DNA of 14,027 nt from Clostridia bacterium (GTDB lineage: Bacteria > Bacillota > Clostridia > Oscillospirales > CAG-272). Within the stretch, counting starts at the first letter, position 1; each line of letters opens with the position of its first letter. The notes under the pieces are model-generated. The model worked only from the letters and a program-made list of their open reading frames with translations, ran no database searches and was not told the origin of the DNA. The DNA lies in NCBI GenBank assembly GCA_900769475.1, contig CAAGGQ010000130.1, forward strand, positions 1 to 14,027. The letters run 5' to 3'. Position numbers and translations under genes: made by a program. Of the stretch, positions 1 to 5,668 are shown one piece after another.

Positions 1-28
1 AAATAAGAATTTGACGAGGTAAATGAAT

Positions 29-988
29 ATGATTTTTGAAAAACAGGTTGTGAACATGTATAAGGGTATGATGTATACCCGTTGTGACGATACGGAAAGC
101 GTATTCTATTTTTCTGCCGATGATTTTCCGGACTTGCAGGCAGAGGCTTATTCGTTTAAGGCATCTGCCGGACATACATTAAAGGGATACGTTTATCATT
201 ATAACAACCCTATCCCGAATAAACTCGTCGTATTCGACCACGGCTTCGGTGGCGGTCATCTCGCGTATATGAAGGAGATCGAACGGCTATGCAAGTACGG
301 ATATACGGTTCTTGCCTACGATCATACGGGATGTATGGAATCGGGCGGCAAAAATCCCAACGGTCTCGCGCAATCGCTCTGCGATCTTAACGATTGCATT
401 ACCGCCGTAAAAGCAGACGAGCGTTTTGCGGGCTTTGATATATCGGTTATGGGACATAGCTGGGGTGCATTCTCGACCTTGAATATCACCGCGCTTCATC
501 CCGAAATCTCTCATATCGTTGCAATGTGCGGCTTCGTATCCGTTGAGGAAATGATCAAGACCTTCTTCTCGGGCTTGATGAAGGGATATCGCAAAGCGGT
601 ATTGGCTCTTGAAAAAGAAGCAAATCCGTATTTCGTTCAATTCAATGCAATCGAAACATTGTCTAAATCAAGCATTAAGGCTTTGCTGATATATTCCGAG
701 GACGATCAGATGTGCAAGCTTGAGCATTACGAGATGCTCAAGGCAGGACTTGACGGAAAACCGAACGTCGAATTTCTATTCGTAAACGGAAAGGGACATA
801 ATCCCAATTACACCGAAGATGCAGTAAAATATCTCGGAGAATTTGGAAAAGCAAGAGCCAAGCTCTTAAAGAACAAGAATGTGACAAGTCAGGATAAGGC
901 AAGTTTTGTAGCTTCGTTTGATTGGGAAAGAATGACCGCGCAGGATGAGAACGTTTGGGTTAAGATATTTGAGCATCTTGACAAATAA
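29..988 (+). CDS. alpha/beta hydrolase (serine hydrolase)
   Basis: The 319-residue product is a cytoplasmic serine hydrolase of the alpha/beta fold. Numbered from the chosen start, it has an oxyanion-type HGFGGG at about 71-76, the nucleophile elbow GHSWG with Ser144, an acidic turn YSEDDQ near 223-227 that should supply the catalytic Asp, and the C-terminal KGHN with His257. That is a complete catalytic triad for an esterase, lipase or peptidase; the substrate cannot be told. There is no signal peptide or membrane segment. An in-frame ATG lies six bases earlier (position 23), only 3 bases from GACGAGG. I prefer ATG 29 because it gives a 9-base spacer, as in the similar leader of the next gene. 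The gene opens a same-strand run, and the truncated acetyltransferase gene follows 23 bases after its stop. The first six bases of the window (AAA TAA) may be the end of an upstream gene. Confidence 0.9.
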   Translation: MIFEKQVVNMYKGMMYTRCDDTESVFYFSADDFPDLQAEAYSFKASAGHTLKGYVYHYNNPIPNKLVVFDHGFGGGHLAYMKEIERLCKYGYTVLAYDHTGCMESGGKNPNGLAQSLCDLNDCITAVKADERFAGFDISVMGHSWGAFSTLNITALHPEISHIVAMCGFVSVEEMIKTFFSGLMKGYRKAVLALEKEANPYFVQFNAIETLSKSSIKALLIYSEDDQMCKLEHYEMLKAGLDGKPNVEFLFVNGKGHNPNYTEDAVKYLGEFGKARAKLLKNKNVTSQDKASFVASFDWERMTAQDENVWVKIFEHLDK

Positions 989-1011
989 GAATTTGACGGA
1001 GGATATCAATT

Positions 1012-1227
1012 ATGAGCGATAAACCGATCATACCCATTAATTGCTTTTTTCAGGGATGTTACAATTCTGCCTATGAAAAAGAAATACGCAAAGCAAAGGA
1101 AATGTGCTATCGCTATAATCAGCTTTGCCCCAATGATAACGCGGCACAGCAACAAATACTTCGAAAGTTGTTGGGAGAGATGGGAAAGGATACAATAATT
1201 GTTCCACTCCGATTTATAGCGAGTTGA
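1012..1227 (+). pseudogene. truncated maltose/galactoside-type sugar O-acetyltransferase (Maac domain only)
   Basis: The 71-residue product matches the N-terminal part of sugar O-acetyltransferases of the maltose/galactoside acetyltransferase type. It has the helical Maac-like stretch (roughly residues 20-57, with YEKEIRKAKEMCYRYN and QQQILRKLLGEMG) and then the beginning of the DTIIVPPF-type strand, where it breaks off as DTIIVP-LRFIAS-stop. Family members are about 180-200 residues and continue with a CDYG motif and a left-handed beta-helix of hexapeptide repeats holding the catalytic His. None of that is present in any frame of the 50 bases before the next gene, so a deletion is more likely than a simple frameshift. 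The start has a good GGAGG (998-1002) with a 9-base spacer, so the fragment may still be translated. Catalytic activity is not expected. The family assignment rests on sequence pattern over a short stretch. Confidence 0.7.
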
Positions 1228-1277
1228 TACTCAAGTAACAACTGTCCCAACAAATTCCAATTTGACGAGGAAAGAAT

Positions 1278-1703
1278 ATGATCAAAGAACTCATGCATGA
1301 TCCGATATTCCTTGCGGGAAAATCAGAAGATGCAACCAAAGAAGATAAACAGGTAGCACAAGACCTACTTGAAACACTCATGGCACACAGAGAGTCGTGC
1401 GTGGGAATGGCGGCGAACATGATTGGAGTACGCAAACGCATTATTGCCTTTCTCGATGAGAGTGGCAGAGTGCCGACTTACACAGTCATGCTAAACCCCG
1501 TAATACTAAAAAAAGATAAGCCTTATGAAACAGAAGAAGGGTGCCTATCATTACTCGGCGGCCCTCGTAAGTATAAAAGATTTAAAACGATCAAGGTGCA
1601 ATATCAAACCCTTGAAATGCAAACGCGCACCAAAAACTTTGAAGGATGGACTGCGCAAATCATTCAGCACGAAGTCGATCATTGCAACGGAGTGCTGATA
1701 TAA
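1278..1703 (+). CDS. def: peptide deformylase (short clostridial type, altered motif 1)
   Basis: The 141-residue protein is a metal-dependent peptide deformylase, which removes the formyl group from the N-terminal Met of new proteins. The metal site is intact: motif 2 EGCLS with Cys89 and motif 3 HEVDH with His131, Glu132 and His135. Motif 1 is GMAANMIG (43-50) where the classical enzyme has GLAAPQIG, so the oxyanion-stabilising Gln is Met48 and the preceding Pro is Asn. I recall many ~136-residue Firmicute deformylases with the same GMAANMIG, so this is a subfamily trait and not decay. The protein lacks the C-terminal helix of the E. coli enzyme, again usual for the short type. Start: GACGAGG with a 7-base spacer. 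It follows the acetyltransferase remnant and precedes the recombinase-like gene by 22 bases, so co-transcription is likely. It may be a second, accessory deformylase; no fmt or other translation genes adjoin. Confidence 0.9.
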   Translation: MIKELMHDPIFLAGKSEDATKEDKQVAQDLLETLMAHRESCVGMAANMIGVRKRIIAFLDESGRVPTYTVMLNPVILKKDKPYETEEGCLSLLGGPRKYKRFKTIKVQYQTLEMQTRTKNFEGWTAQIIQHEVDHCNGVLI

Positions 1704-1725
1704 CATCACAAGAAAGGAGATCATC

Positions 1726-2121
1726 ATGCCAAACAAAACAAAGGTTGCAACGTTTGTACGAGTTAGCAACCACACGAACTCCGAACAAGCACTTGCAAAT
1801 CAGAAGCGAATGCTTGACGAGTATTGTCAGGCTCAAGGCTATGAGATTGAAGATACAGCTGTCACGGTTGGGGATAAGCATCTTGGCTATGAGATGTTTC
1901 TCAAACTGATAGACGAAGCCGAGGAAAAAGGTTACGAAAAAATCGTCATTGCTTCTGCAAATCGTGTGGCAGCTACGCTCGAGGAAATCAAAGCAATCAA
2001 AGAACACCTCGAAGGTAAGAAGGTTCACATTGAAACCAAGGATGGAACCATCGTATTATTTGACTACGCCGATGAAGATGAAAGTCCCGAGGATATGTCC
2101 TTTGGGCTGACAATTCTGTAA
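1726..2121 (+). CDS. stand-alone serine-recombinase N-terminal domain protein, probably catalytically impaired
   Basis: The 131-residue protein looks like the resolvase/invertase catalytic domain. It starts with VATFVRVS, where Arg12 and Ser14 match the conserved Arg and nucleophilic Ser of serine recombinases, followed by the NHTNSEQALANQKRMLDEYC helix region and the core strand KIVIASANR. Arg80 fits the first Arg of the RxxR pair, but the second is Ala83, and the usual Asp before the first Arg is Asn. The protein ends about where the long E helix would begin and has no helix-turn-helix or large-serine-recombinase C-terminal region. It may be a regulator, a remnant or a diverged family of small resolvase-like proteins; similar proteins with the NHTNSEQ phrase are familiar to me from Clostridia. 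A strong AAAGGAG (1713-1719) lies 6 bases before the ATG. It is the last gene of the run before a long non-coding mosaic. Confidence 0.75.
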   Translation: MPNKTKVATFVRVSNHTNSEQALANQKRMLDEYCQAQGYEIEDTAVTVGDKHLGYEMFLKLIDEAEEKGYEKIVIASANRVAATLEEIKAIKEHLEGKKVHIETKDGTIVLFDYADEDESPEDMSFGLTIL

Positions 2122-2133
2122 AAAAACAAAAAA

Positions 2134-2153
2134 ACTCTCCTTGCGTGGAGAGT
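2134..2153 (-). terminator. hairpin, possible minus-strand terminator
   Basis: ACTCTCC and GGAGAGT form a 7-bp stem around TTGCGT. The A-rich run (2120-2133) lies on the 5' side, so only the minus strand would see hairpin then U-run. The stop codon of the recombinase-like gene directly precedes it. No minus-strand gene is seen to the right that would use it; it may be half of a former bidirectional terminator interrupted by the adjacent repeat. Confidence 0.4.
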
Positions 2154-2167
2154 GGCATCTATTAAGG
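2148..2167. repeat. direct repeat, copy 1
   Basis: The 20-base unit starting GAGAGTGGCATC and ending CTATTAAGG recurs at 2222-2241 with a single difference; the last 16 bases are identical. The copies are 74 bases apart and bracket a segment containing the inverted pair CTCAAAAA (2184-2191) and TTTTTGAG (2217-2224). The arrangement could be a tandem duplication or a trace of a small element. Confidence 0.8.
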
Positions 2168-2221
2168 ACGCACTTAAACCCGTCTCAAAAACTCGAAAAC
2201 CCTTGATTTTATTGACTTTTT

Positions 2222-2241
2222 GAGGGTGGCATCTATTAAGG
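2222..2241. repeat. direct repeat, copy 2
   Basis: This is the second copy of the 20-base unit at 2148-2167 (one mismatch, 16 terminal bases identical). It overlaps the right arm of the CTCAAAAA/TTTTTGAG inverted pair, so this repeat and the inverted pair are physically linked. Confidence 0.8.
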
Positions 2242-2257
2242 CGGTACAACACAACGC

Positions 2258-2283
2258 AAAGGACACCATTCGGTGTCCTTTTT
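2258..2283 (+). terminator. Rho-independent terminator
   Basis: AAAGGACACC pairs with GGTGTCCTTT across the loop ATTC, giving a 10-bp stem that continues into a T-run (2279-2283). The A-run on the left makes it usable in both directions. It is the best candidate for ending the transcript of the four genes at 29-2121. Confidence 0.8.
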
Positions 2284-2365
2284 GCGTTGGTTGCGGAGCC
2301 GAGGCTTGTGCCTCGGGATCTTTGGGCTATGAGTCCGACGAGCGTAGCTCGTGGGGTAGCGCAGT

Positions 2366-2392
2366 AAAAAACGCCACAGTGCGGCGTTTTTT
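2366..2392 (+). terminator. bidirectional terminator-type hairpin
   Basis: AAAAAACGCC pairs with GGCGTTTTTT across a 7-base loop. The A and T runs on the two sides suit termination in either direction. The same core stem (AAAAAACGCC/GGCGTTTTTT) occurs at 4918-4945, so the two are probably copies of one element. It insulates the GH78 promoter from upstream transcription. Confidence 0.7.
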
Positions 2393-2451
2393 GCAAGCGC
2401 TGTCCCCCAAGCAAGGAGAAACGGGCGTGAAGCTATGCTTTGCGTTCGTTT

Positions 2452-2486
2452 CGACTATGCGACGGGACTGGACTGTGTTCGAACAA
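2452..2486. repeat. 35-base intergenic repeat, copy 1
   Basis: Beginning CGACTATGCGACGGGACTGG, this segment matches 4881-4915 at 30 of 35 positions. Both copies lie within about 75 bases upstream of the -35 box of a strong promoter. The function is not known; it could be part of a mobile intergenic cassette or a regulatory site. Confidence 0.75.
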
Positions 2487-2524
2487 GCTTTTTGCCTCGT
2501 CAAAAACATTTTTATTCTATCGGG

Positions 2525-2553
2525 TTGAAAAGCAATCGGTTTTATGATATAAT
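2525..2553 (+). promoter_or_regulatory. sigma-A promoter of the GH78 gene
   Basis: The -35 box TTGAAA (2525-2530) and perfect -10 box TATAAT (2548-2553) are 17 bases apart. Transcription would begin near 2560, giving a short leader with GGAGG (2574-2578) 8 bases before the ATG at 2587. The promoter at 4957-4985 shares the same boxes, spacing and several flanking bases (GGTTGAAAA, TGATATAAT). Confidence 0.85.
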
Positions 2554-2586
2554 CACATCATCCTATAACTCGGGGAGGTCTACTCC

Positions 2587-4551
2587 ATGAATAATAAAAG
2601 CTATTGGATCTGGCACTATGGTGACTATGAGATTTTTCACACGATGAACGTGCATCTTCGGAGAGAGGAACGGGGTTACCACAGACCGCCGTTTTGGAAA
2701 ATTTCAGTTCCCTATACCTCCTGTAAATTTAGAAAGCAAATCAATTGCCACTCCGGACATTTTATATGCTATATAAACGGATGCGGACACATTGCGGTGG
2801 ATAACGTATGTTACCCGGAAAAGACGCGTATAGAATTAACCCCCGGAGCTCACACGATTGAGGTTCACGTATCCAATCACGGCGGTCTGCCGGCAATCTT
2901 TATTGAAAGCGACGTGTGCCCGAGTGATGAAAGCTGGAGCTGCAATCATTTTGCCGGAGGATTTTTGCCTGTTGGATATAACGAGCATTTTTGTCGTAAG
3001 GAACAAAATCCCGAAATGTTTCCGTTTGAATATAAAAACGTTCTACCCATTACGAAAGAGAAGGTCAACGGCGGCATATTGTTCGACTTCGGCACGGAGC
3101 TGTTCGGATATCTGAATATAAATGGCGTAGACGAAAAAGACGAGATCGACGTGTTTTACGGAGAAAGCCGGGAGGAAGCACTGGATACCGAGTATTCGTA
3201 TATTACTGATAAAATTTCCGAAAAAAGCAATTACCGCCTTCGTCAAAGAGCATTCAGATACGTCTATATAAAAACCTTATCCGAGGGCGTTGAGATCTCT
3301 GCCGATTTCGAATATCTGCCCCTTGAGCCCCGCGGTAGTTTTGCTTGCAATAACGAGCTATTCAACAAAATTATATCTGCCGCATCCTACACCTTCCATC
3401 TCAATTGCAGAGAAGCCTTCTTTGACGGAATCAAAAGAGACAGATGGGTATGGTCGGGAGATGCCTATCAAAGCGCGCGCATCAACAGATATCTTTTTGC
3501 AGACAAGGAAATCGAGCAACGGACTCTTATCGGTCTTATAGGCAAAGAGCCGATCGAGCAGCACATCAACACAATTCTTGATTACAGCCTGCTTTGGATA
3601 ATTGCTCTTTACGAGCACTATATGACGTATGGCGATAAGGTGTTTTTGAGCCGCATATATCCTATGGCAAAAAAGCTTCTTGAATTTTGTGAAACAAGGC
3701 TGAACGAGGACGGATTTATCGAGGGACTGCCGGAAGATTGGACATTTATCGACTGGTCGAGAATTGACAAATGCGGTGCAGTATGTGCAGAGCAAATACT
3801 TCTCATCAAGGTGTACTCGGTTATGGCGGCGATCTCCGAGGAGTTGAAAACCGGTGAGCACGACGAACTGATCAAAAAGAGTGACCTGCTGAAACGTCGC
3901 GTGAACGAGTATTATTGGAACGAAGATGTGGGCGCGTTCATTGATAGCTACAAATCGGGGAAAAACCATGTGACCCGCCATGCGAATATATTTGCTGTAA
4001 TGTACGGTATAGCAAGCGAGGAGCAGGCGCAAAGCATACTGAAAAATGTCTTGAAAAACGATAAGATCAGAAAAATAACAACTCCCTACTTTGAAGGCTA
4101 CGAGTTGGACGCTTTGGCTAAGCTCGGCGAGTTTGGCGCTGTCGAAGAAATGCTTGCGTCATACTATGGCGGCATGATAAATCTTGGTGCCCAAACGATT
4201 TGGGAGGAATATCATCCTGAAATGAGCGGCATCCAGCATTATGCTATGTACGGTGGCAAATATGAAAAGTCTCTATGCCACGCATGGGGCGCAGGACCGA
4301 TATATTTGTTCGGCAGGTACTATCTCGGTGTGTATGCTACCTCCGCGGGCTATGATACCTTTACGGTTGAGCCGAGCCTTGGAGGACTTGAAGAAATATG
4401 CGGTACTGTTCCCGTAGGCGAAGGAACCGTTACCGTTAAGCTTAACAAAGAAAAACTATCTGTAATATCGACCAAAGCGGGTGGCACACTCTTGTGGAAG
4501 GGCAATCGTTCTATTTTAAAGCCTAACGAGTCCATTGATATTGACTGCTGA
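2587..4551 (+). CDS. GH78-like alpha-L-rhamnosidase
   Basis: The 654-residue product resembles family 78 glycoside hydrolases, which release terminal alpha-L-rhamnose from pectic fragments, plant glycosides or bacterial glycans. The N-terminal ~245 residues are beta-sandwich-like (including GGILFDFGTELFGYL at 162-176). The (alpha/alpha)6 catalytic barrel follows from about 250 to 580, and a short beta C-terminal domain closes the protein. The signature DGIKRDRWVWSGD (280-292) aligns with the GH78 DCPxREKxGWTGD pattern: Asp280 and Asp292 are kept, and the expected general-acid Glu is Asp285. TIWEEYHP (538-544) supplies the distal catalytic Glu, probably Glu540, and SLCHAWGAGP (562-571) matches the conserved His segment. 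There is no signal peptide, so it would act on imported sugars. It is a single-gene unit with its own promoter and a terminator at 4652-4686. The rhamnose specificity is inferred from family; other six-hairpin glycosidases are possible. Confidence 0.85.
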   Translation: MNNKSYWIWHYGDYEIFHTMNVHLRREERGYHRPPFWKISVPYTSCKFRKQINCHSGHFICYINGCGHIAVDNVCYPEKTRIELTPGAHTIEVHVSNHGGLPAIFIESDVCPSDESWSCNHFAGGFLPVGYNEHFCRKEQNPEMFPFEYKNVLPITKEKVNGGILFDFGTELFGYLNINGVDEKDEIDVFYGESREEALDTEYSYITDKISEKSNYRLRQRAFRYVYIKTLSEGVEISADFEYLPLEPRGSFACNNELFNKIISAASYTFHLNCREAFFDGIKRDRWVWSGDAYQSARINRYLFADKEIEQRTLIGLIGKEPIEQHINTILDYSLLWIIALYEHYMTYGDKVFLSRIYPMAKKLLEFCETRLNEDGFIEGLPEDWTFIDWSRIDKCGAVCAEQILLIKVYSVMAAISEELKTGEHDELIKKSDLLKRRVNEYYWNEDVGAFIDSYKSGKNHVTRHANIFAVMYGIASEEQAQSILKNVLKNDKIRKITTPYFEGYELDALAKLGEFGAVEEMLASYYGGMINLGAQTIWEEYHPEMSGIQHYAMYGGKYEKSLCHAWGAGPIYLFGRYYLGVYATSAGYDTFTVEPSLGGLEEICGTVPVGEGTVTVKLNKEKLSVISTKAGGTLLWKGNRSILKPNESIDIDC

Positions 4552-4651
4552 TATTCTCACCGTGGTATCTGCTTTGTCAAGATAACGCAAAAAAAGAACA
4601 GGACACCAAGGGGGCCCTCCATAAAGCAGGTTTTACCTGCCAAAAAAAACC

Positions 4652-4686
4652 AAAGGAGTACGAGCGTTTTGTTCGTACTCCTTTTT
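4652..4686 (+). terminator. Rho-independent terminator of the GH78 gene
   Basis: AAAGGAGTACGA (4652-4663) pairs perfectly with TCGTACTCCTTT (4673-4684) across a 9-base loop, with a T-run to 4686 and an A-run just before (4642-4649). It lies about 100 bases after the GH78 stop codon. Confidence 0.85.
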
Positions 4687-4751
4687 ATATGCCTTGCCAC
4701 GCAAGGTATAGTGTGTTACACCTTATAGGTATACTGTCGGGCGGCAACATA

Positions 4752-4858
4752 GCCTTCCTCCGGGAGGAAGGTGGCACGCGTAGCGTGACGGAAGGAGACC
4801 GCGTAACTTAAAATTCAAATTAAACTTCATTGTAACGCGCGCTCTCTCACCCGGTCTC
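4752..4858. repeat. interspersed palindromic element (REP/MITE-like)
   Basis: The element contains an 8-bp hairpin CCTTCCTC/GAGGAAGG with loop CGG (4753-4771), then a 5-bp hairpin CACGC/GCGTG with loop GTA (4775-4787), then GACGGAAGGAGACC. GAGACC (4795-4800) is repeated inverted as GGTCTC (4853-4858), which may mark the outer limits. From memory, very similar GCCTTCC...GGAAGGTGGCAC...GTGACGGAAGG strings are scattered through genomes of Faecalibacterium and related gut Clostridia; I could not search for this. The exact borders are uncertain. Confidence 0.65.
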
Positions 4859-4880
4859 ATCGGGAGCTCACGACGAAGGG

Positions 4881-4915
4881 CGACTATGCAACGGGACTGG
4901 ATAATGTTCGCACAA
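4881..4915. repeat. 35-base intergenic repeat, copy 2
   Basis: This matches 2452-2486 at 30 of 35 positions. Here the bidirectional terminator lies between the repeat and the promoter, whereas in copy 1 it lies before the repeat, so the module order has been rearranged. Confidence 0.75.
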
Positions 4916-4917
4916 AC

Positions 4918-4945
4918 AAAAAACGCCATGGTGTGGCGTTTTTTT
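4918..4945 (+). terminator. bidirectional terminator-type hairpin upstream of the YgjV promoter
   Basis: AAAAAACGCCA (4918-4928) pairs with TGGCGTTTTTT (4934-4944) across loop TGGTG; flanking ACAA and TTGT extend the symmetry. It shares its core stem with 2366-2392. It ends 11 bases before the -35 box and would insulate that promoter. Confidence 0.75.
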
Positions 4946-4956
4946 GTTGTATGGGG

Positions 4957-4985
4957 TTGAAAATCCACCGGCATTGTGATATAAT
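4957..4985 (+). promoter_or_regulatory. sigma-A promoter of the YgjV-family gene
   Basis: TTGAAA (4957-4962) and TATAAT (4980-4985) are separated by exactly 17 bases. Transcription would begin near 4992, leaving a leader of about 55 bases. Confidence 0.85.
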
Positions 4986-5008
4986 AAGAGACACTAAGAA
5001 AAAATGAA

Positions 5009-5030
5009 AAGGGAAGCGAAAAGCTCCCTT
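5009..5030 (+). promoter_or_regulatory. leader hairpin before the YgjV-family gene
   Basis: AAGGGA and TCCCTT pair, with a bulged A and two further GC pairs closing a GAAAA-type loop. AGAC (4989-4992) and GTCT (5031-5034) could add an outer stem next to the AAGGAG ribosome site (5035-5040). A 10-codon frame (5004-5036, encoding MKREAKSSLV) spans the hairpin, but its ribosome site is poor. Regulation by leader structure is possible but unproven. Confidence 0.35.
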
Positions 5031-5047
5031 GTCTAAGGAGAAGTAGC

Positions 5048-5578
5048 ATGTTTGACGATATTCCACACCTGATCGGTCAGCTCTTGAGTCTTGCGGCGGT
5101 TGCCACGGGATTCGTTTCTTTCCAAATGAAAACCTCCAAGGGGATCCTGGCGTTTCAGATCCTCACGGCATTGTTGTTTTCTGCCCACTATGCCCTGATC
5201 GGTGCCATGACTGCCGCGGCCCTCAATTTTGTGGCGGCGGTCAAATGTGTTGTTTATTATATCCGCAACCAACGAAACAGCAAAAGCCTGCTGTTTCCGG
5301 TCTTCTTTACGGTGTTGGTCTTTGTGACCAGCCTTCTGACCTGGGACGGATGGTATTCGATCTTTATCATGGCGGGGCTTCTCGTCAATTCCGTGGGGCT
5401 TGCCCTCTCCAATCCGCAAACCATTCGCAAGCTCACGCTGATCAAATCCCCTCTCTGTCTTGCCTATAATATTCTTGTGCTCTCCTCGGGCGGTACGATC
5501 TATGAGATCGCAGTTTTCCTTTCGGCCATCCTTGGAATATGGAAGAACCGGAGGACGAAACCGAGAGGATCAAAGTGA
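5048..5578 (+). CDS. YgjV-family inner membrane protein
   Basis: The 176-residue product is a very hydrophobic integral membrane protein with about six to seven predicted spans (roughly 8-26, 32-50, 52-71, 82-98, 104-121, 130-148, 150-167) and a basic C-terminal tail (KNRRTKPRGSK) expected in the cytoplasm. The pattern fits the bacterial YgjV-like family: the GQLLSLAAVATGFVSFQMK opening, then the FSAHYALIGAMTAAALN region typical of small sugar- or PnuC-like membrane proteins. The biochemical role of YgjV is not established. The start has AAGGAG 7 bases upstream. It forms a single-gene unit between its own promoter and the terminator at 5628-5668, and converges with the AraC-type gene. Confidence 0.8.
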   Translation: MFDDIPHLIGQLLSLAAVATGFVSFQMKTSKGILAFQILTALLFSAHYALIGAMTAAALNFVAAVKCVVYYIRNQRNSKSLLFPVFFTVLVFVTSLLTWDGWYSIFIMAGLLVNSVGLALSNPQTIRKLTLIKSPLCLAYNILVLSSGGTIYEIAVFLSAILGIWKNRRTKPRGSK

Positions 5579-5627
5579 TGGAGGGCTAATTTCTTCCCTG
5601 GATCGAACGGGCAATATCACCGAAACG

Positions 5628-5668
5628 TCACCACCGTTGCGTTTTTTTCGCAACGGTGGTGATTTTTT
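5628..5668 (+). terminator. strong terminator between convergent genes
   Basis: TCACCACCGTTGCG (5628-5641) and its exact inverse (5649-5662) form a 14-bp stem around a T-only loop, followed by six T (5663-5668) for the plus strand. The T-run overlaps the stop codon of the minus-strand AraC gene. There is no matching T-run for the minus strand, so the AraC transcript may depend on stem strength alone. Confidence 0.9.

Larger units (their letters stand above)
2122..2586. other. non-coding mosaic between the accessory run and the GH78 gene
   Basis: These 465 bases hold no convincing gene. In order they contain a hairpin with an A-rich 5' side (2134-2153), a 74-base-period direct repeat (2148-2167 and 2222-2241), a strong terminator (2258-2283), two small hairpins (2299-2316 with loop TTGT, 2338-2352 with loop GTA), a bidirectional terminator (2366-2392), a 35-base sequence that recurs at 4881-4915, and the GH78 promoter (2525-2553). 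Short open frames here have no ribosome site and run through the hairpins. Confidence 0.7.
4552..5047. other. non-coding mosaic between the GH78 and YgjV-family genes
   Basis: These 496 bases hold no convincing gene. They contain a small GCAGGT/ACCTGC hairpin (4626-4640), the GH78 terminator (4652-4686), a CCTTGC/GCAAGG hairpin (4692-4706), an interspersed palindromic element (about 4752-4858), copy 2 of the 35-base repeat (4881-4915), a bidirectional terminator (4918-4945), the next promoter (4957-4985) and a leader hairpin (5009-5030). Base use becomes more GC-rich from about here to the right. Confidence 0.7.

Noticed and set aside
2148..2241. CRISPR or other repeat array
   Set aside because: There are only two units and no further spacing pattern, and no cas-like gene is nearby.
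2220..2528. Possible 102-codon gene in the first mosaic
   Set aside because: It runs through the terminator at 2258-2283, several hairpins and the promoter region, and has no ribosome site.
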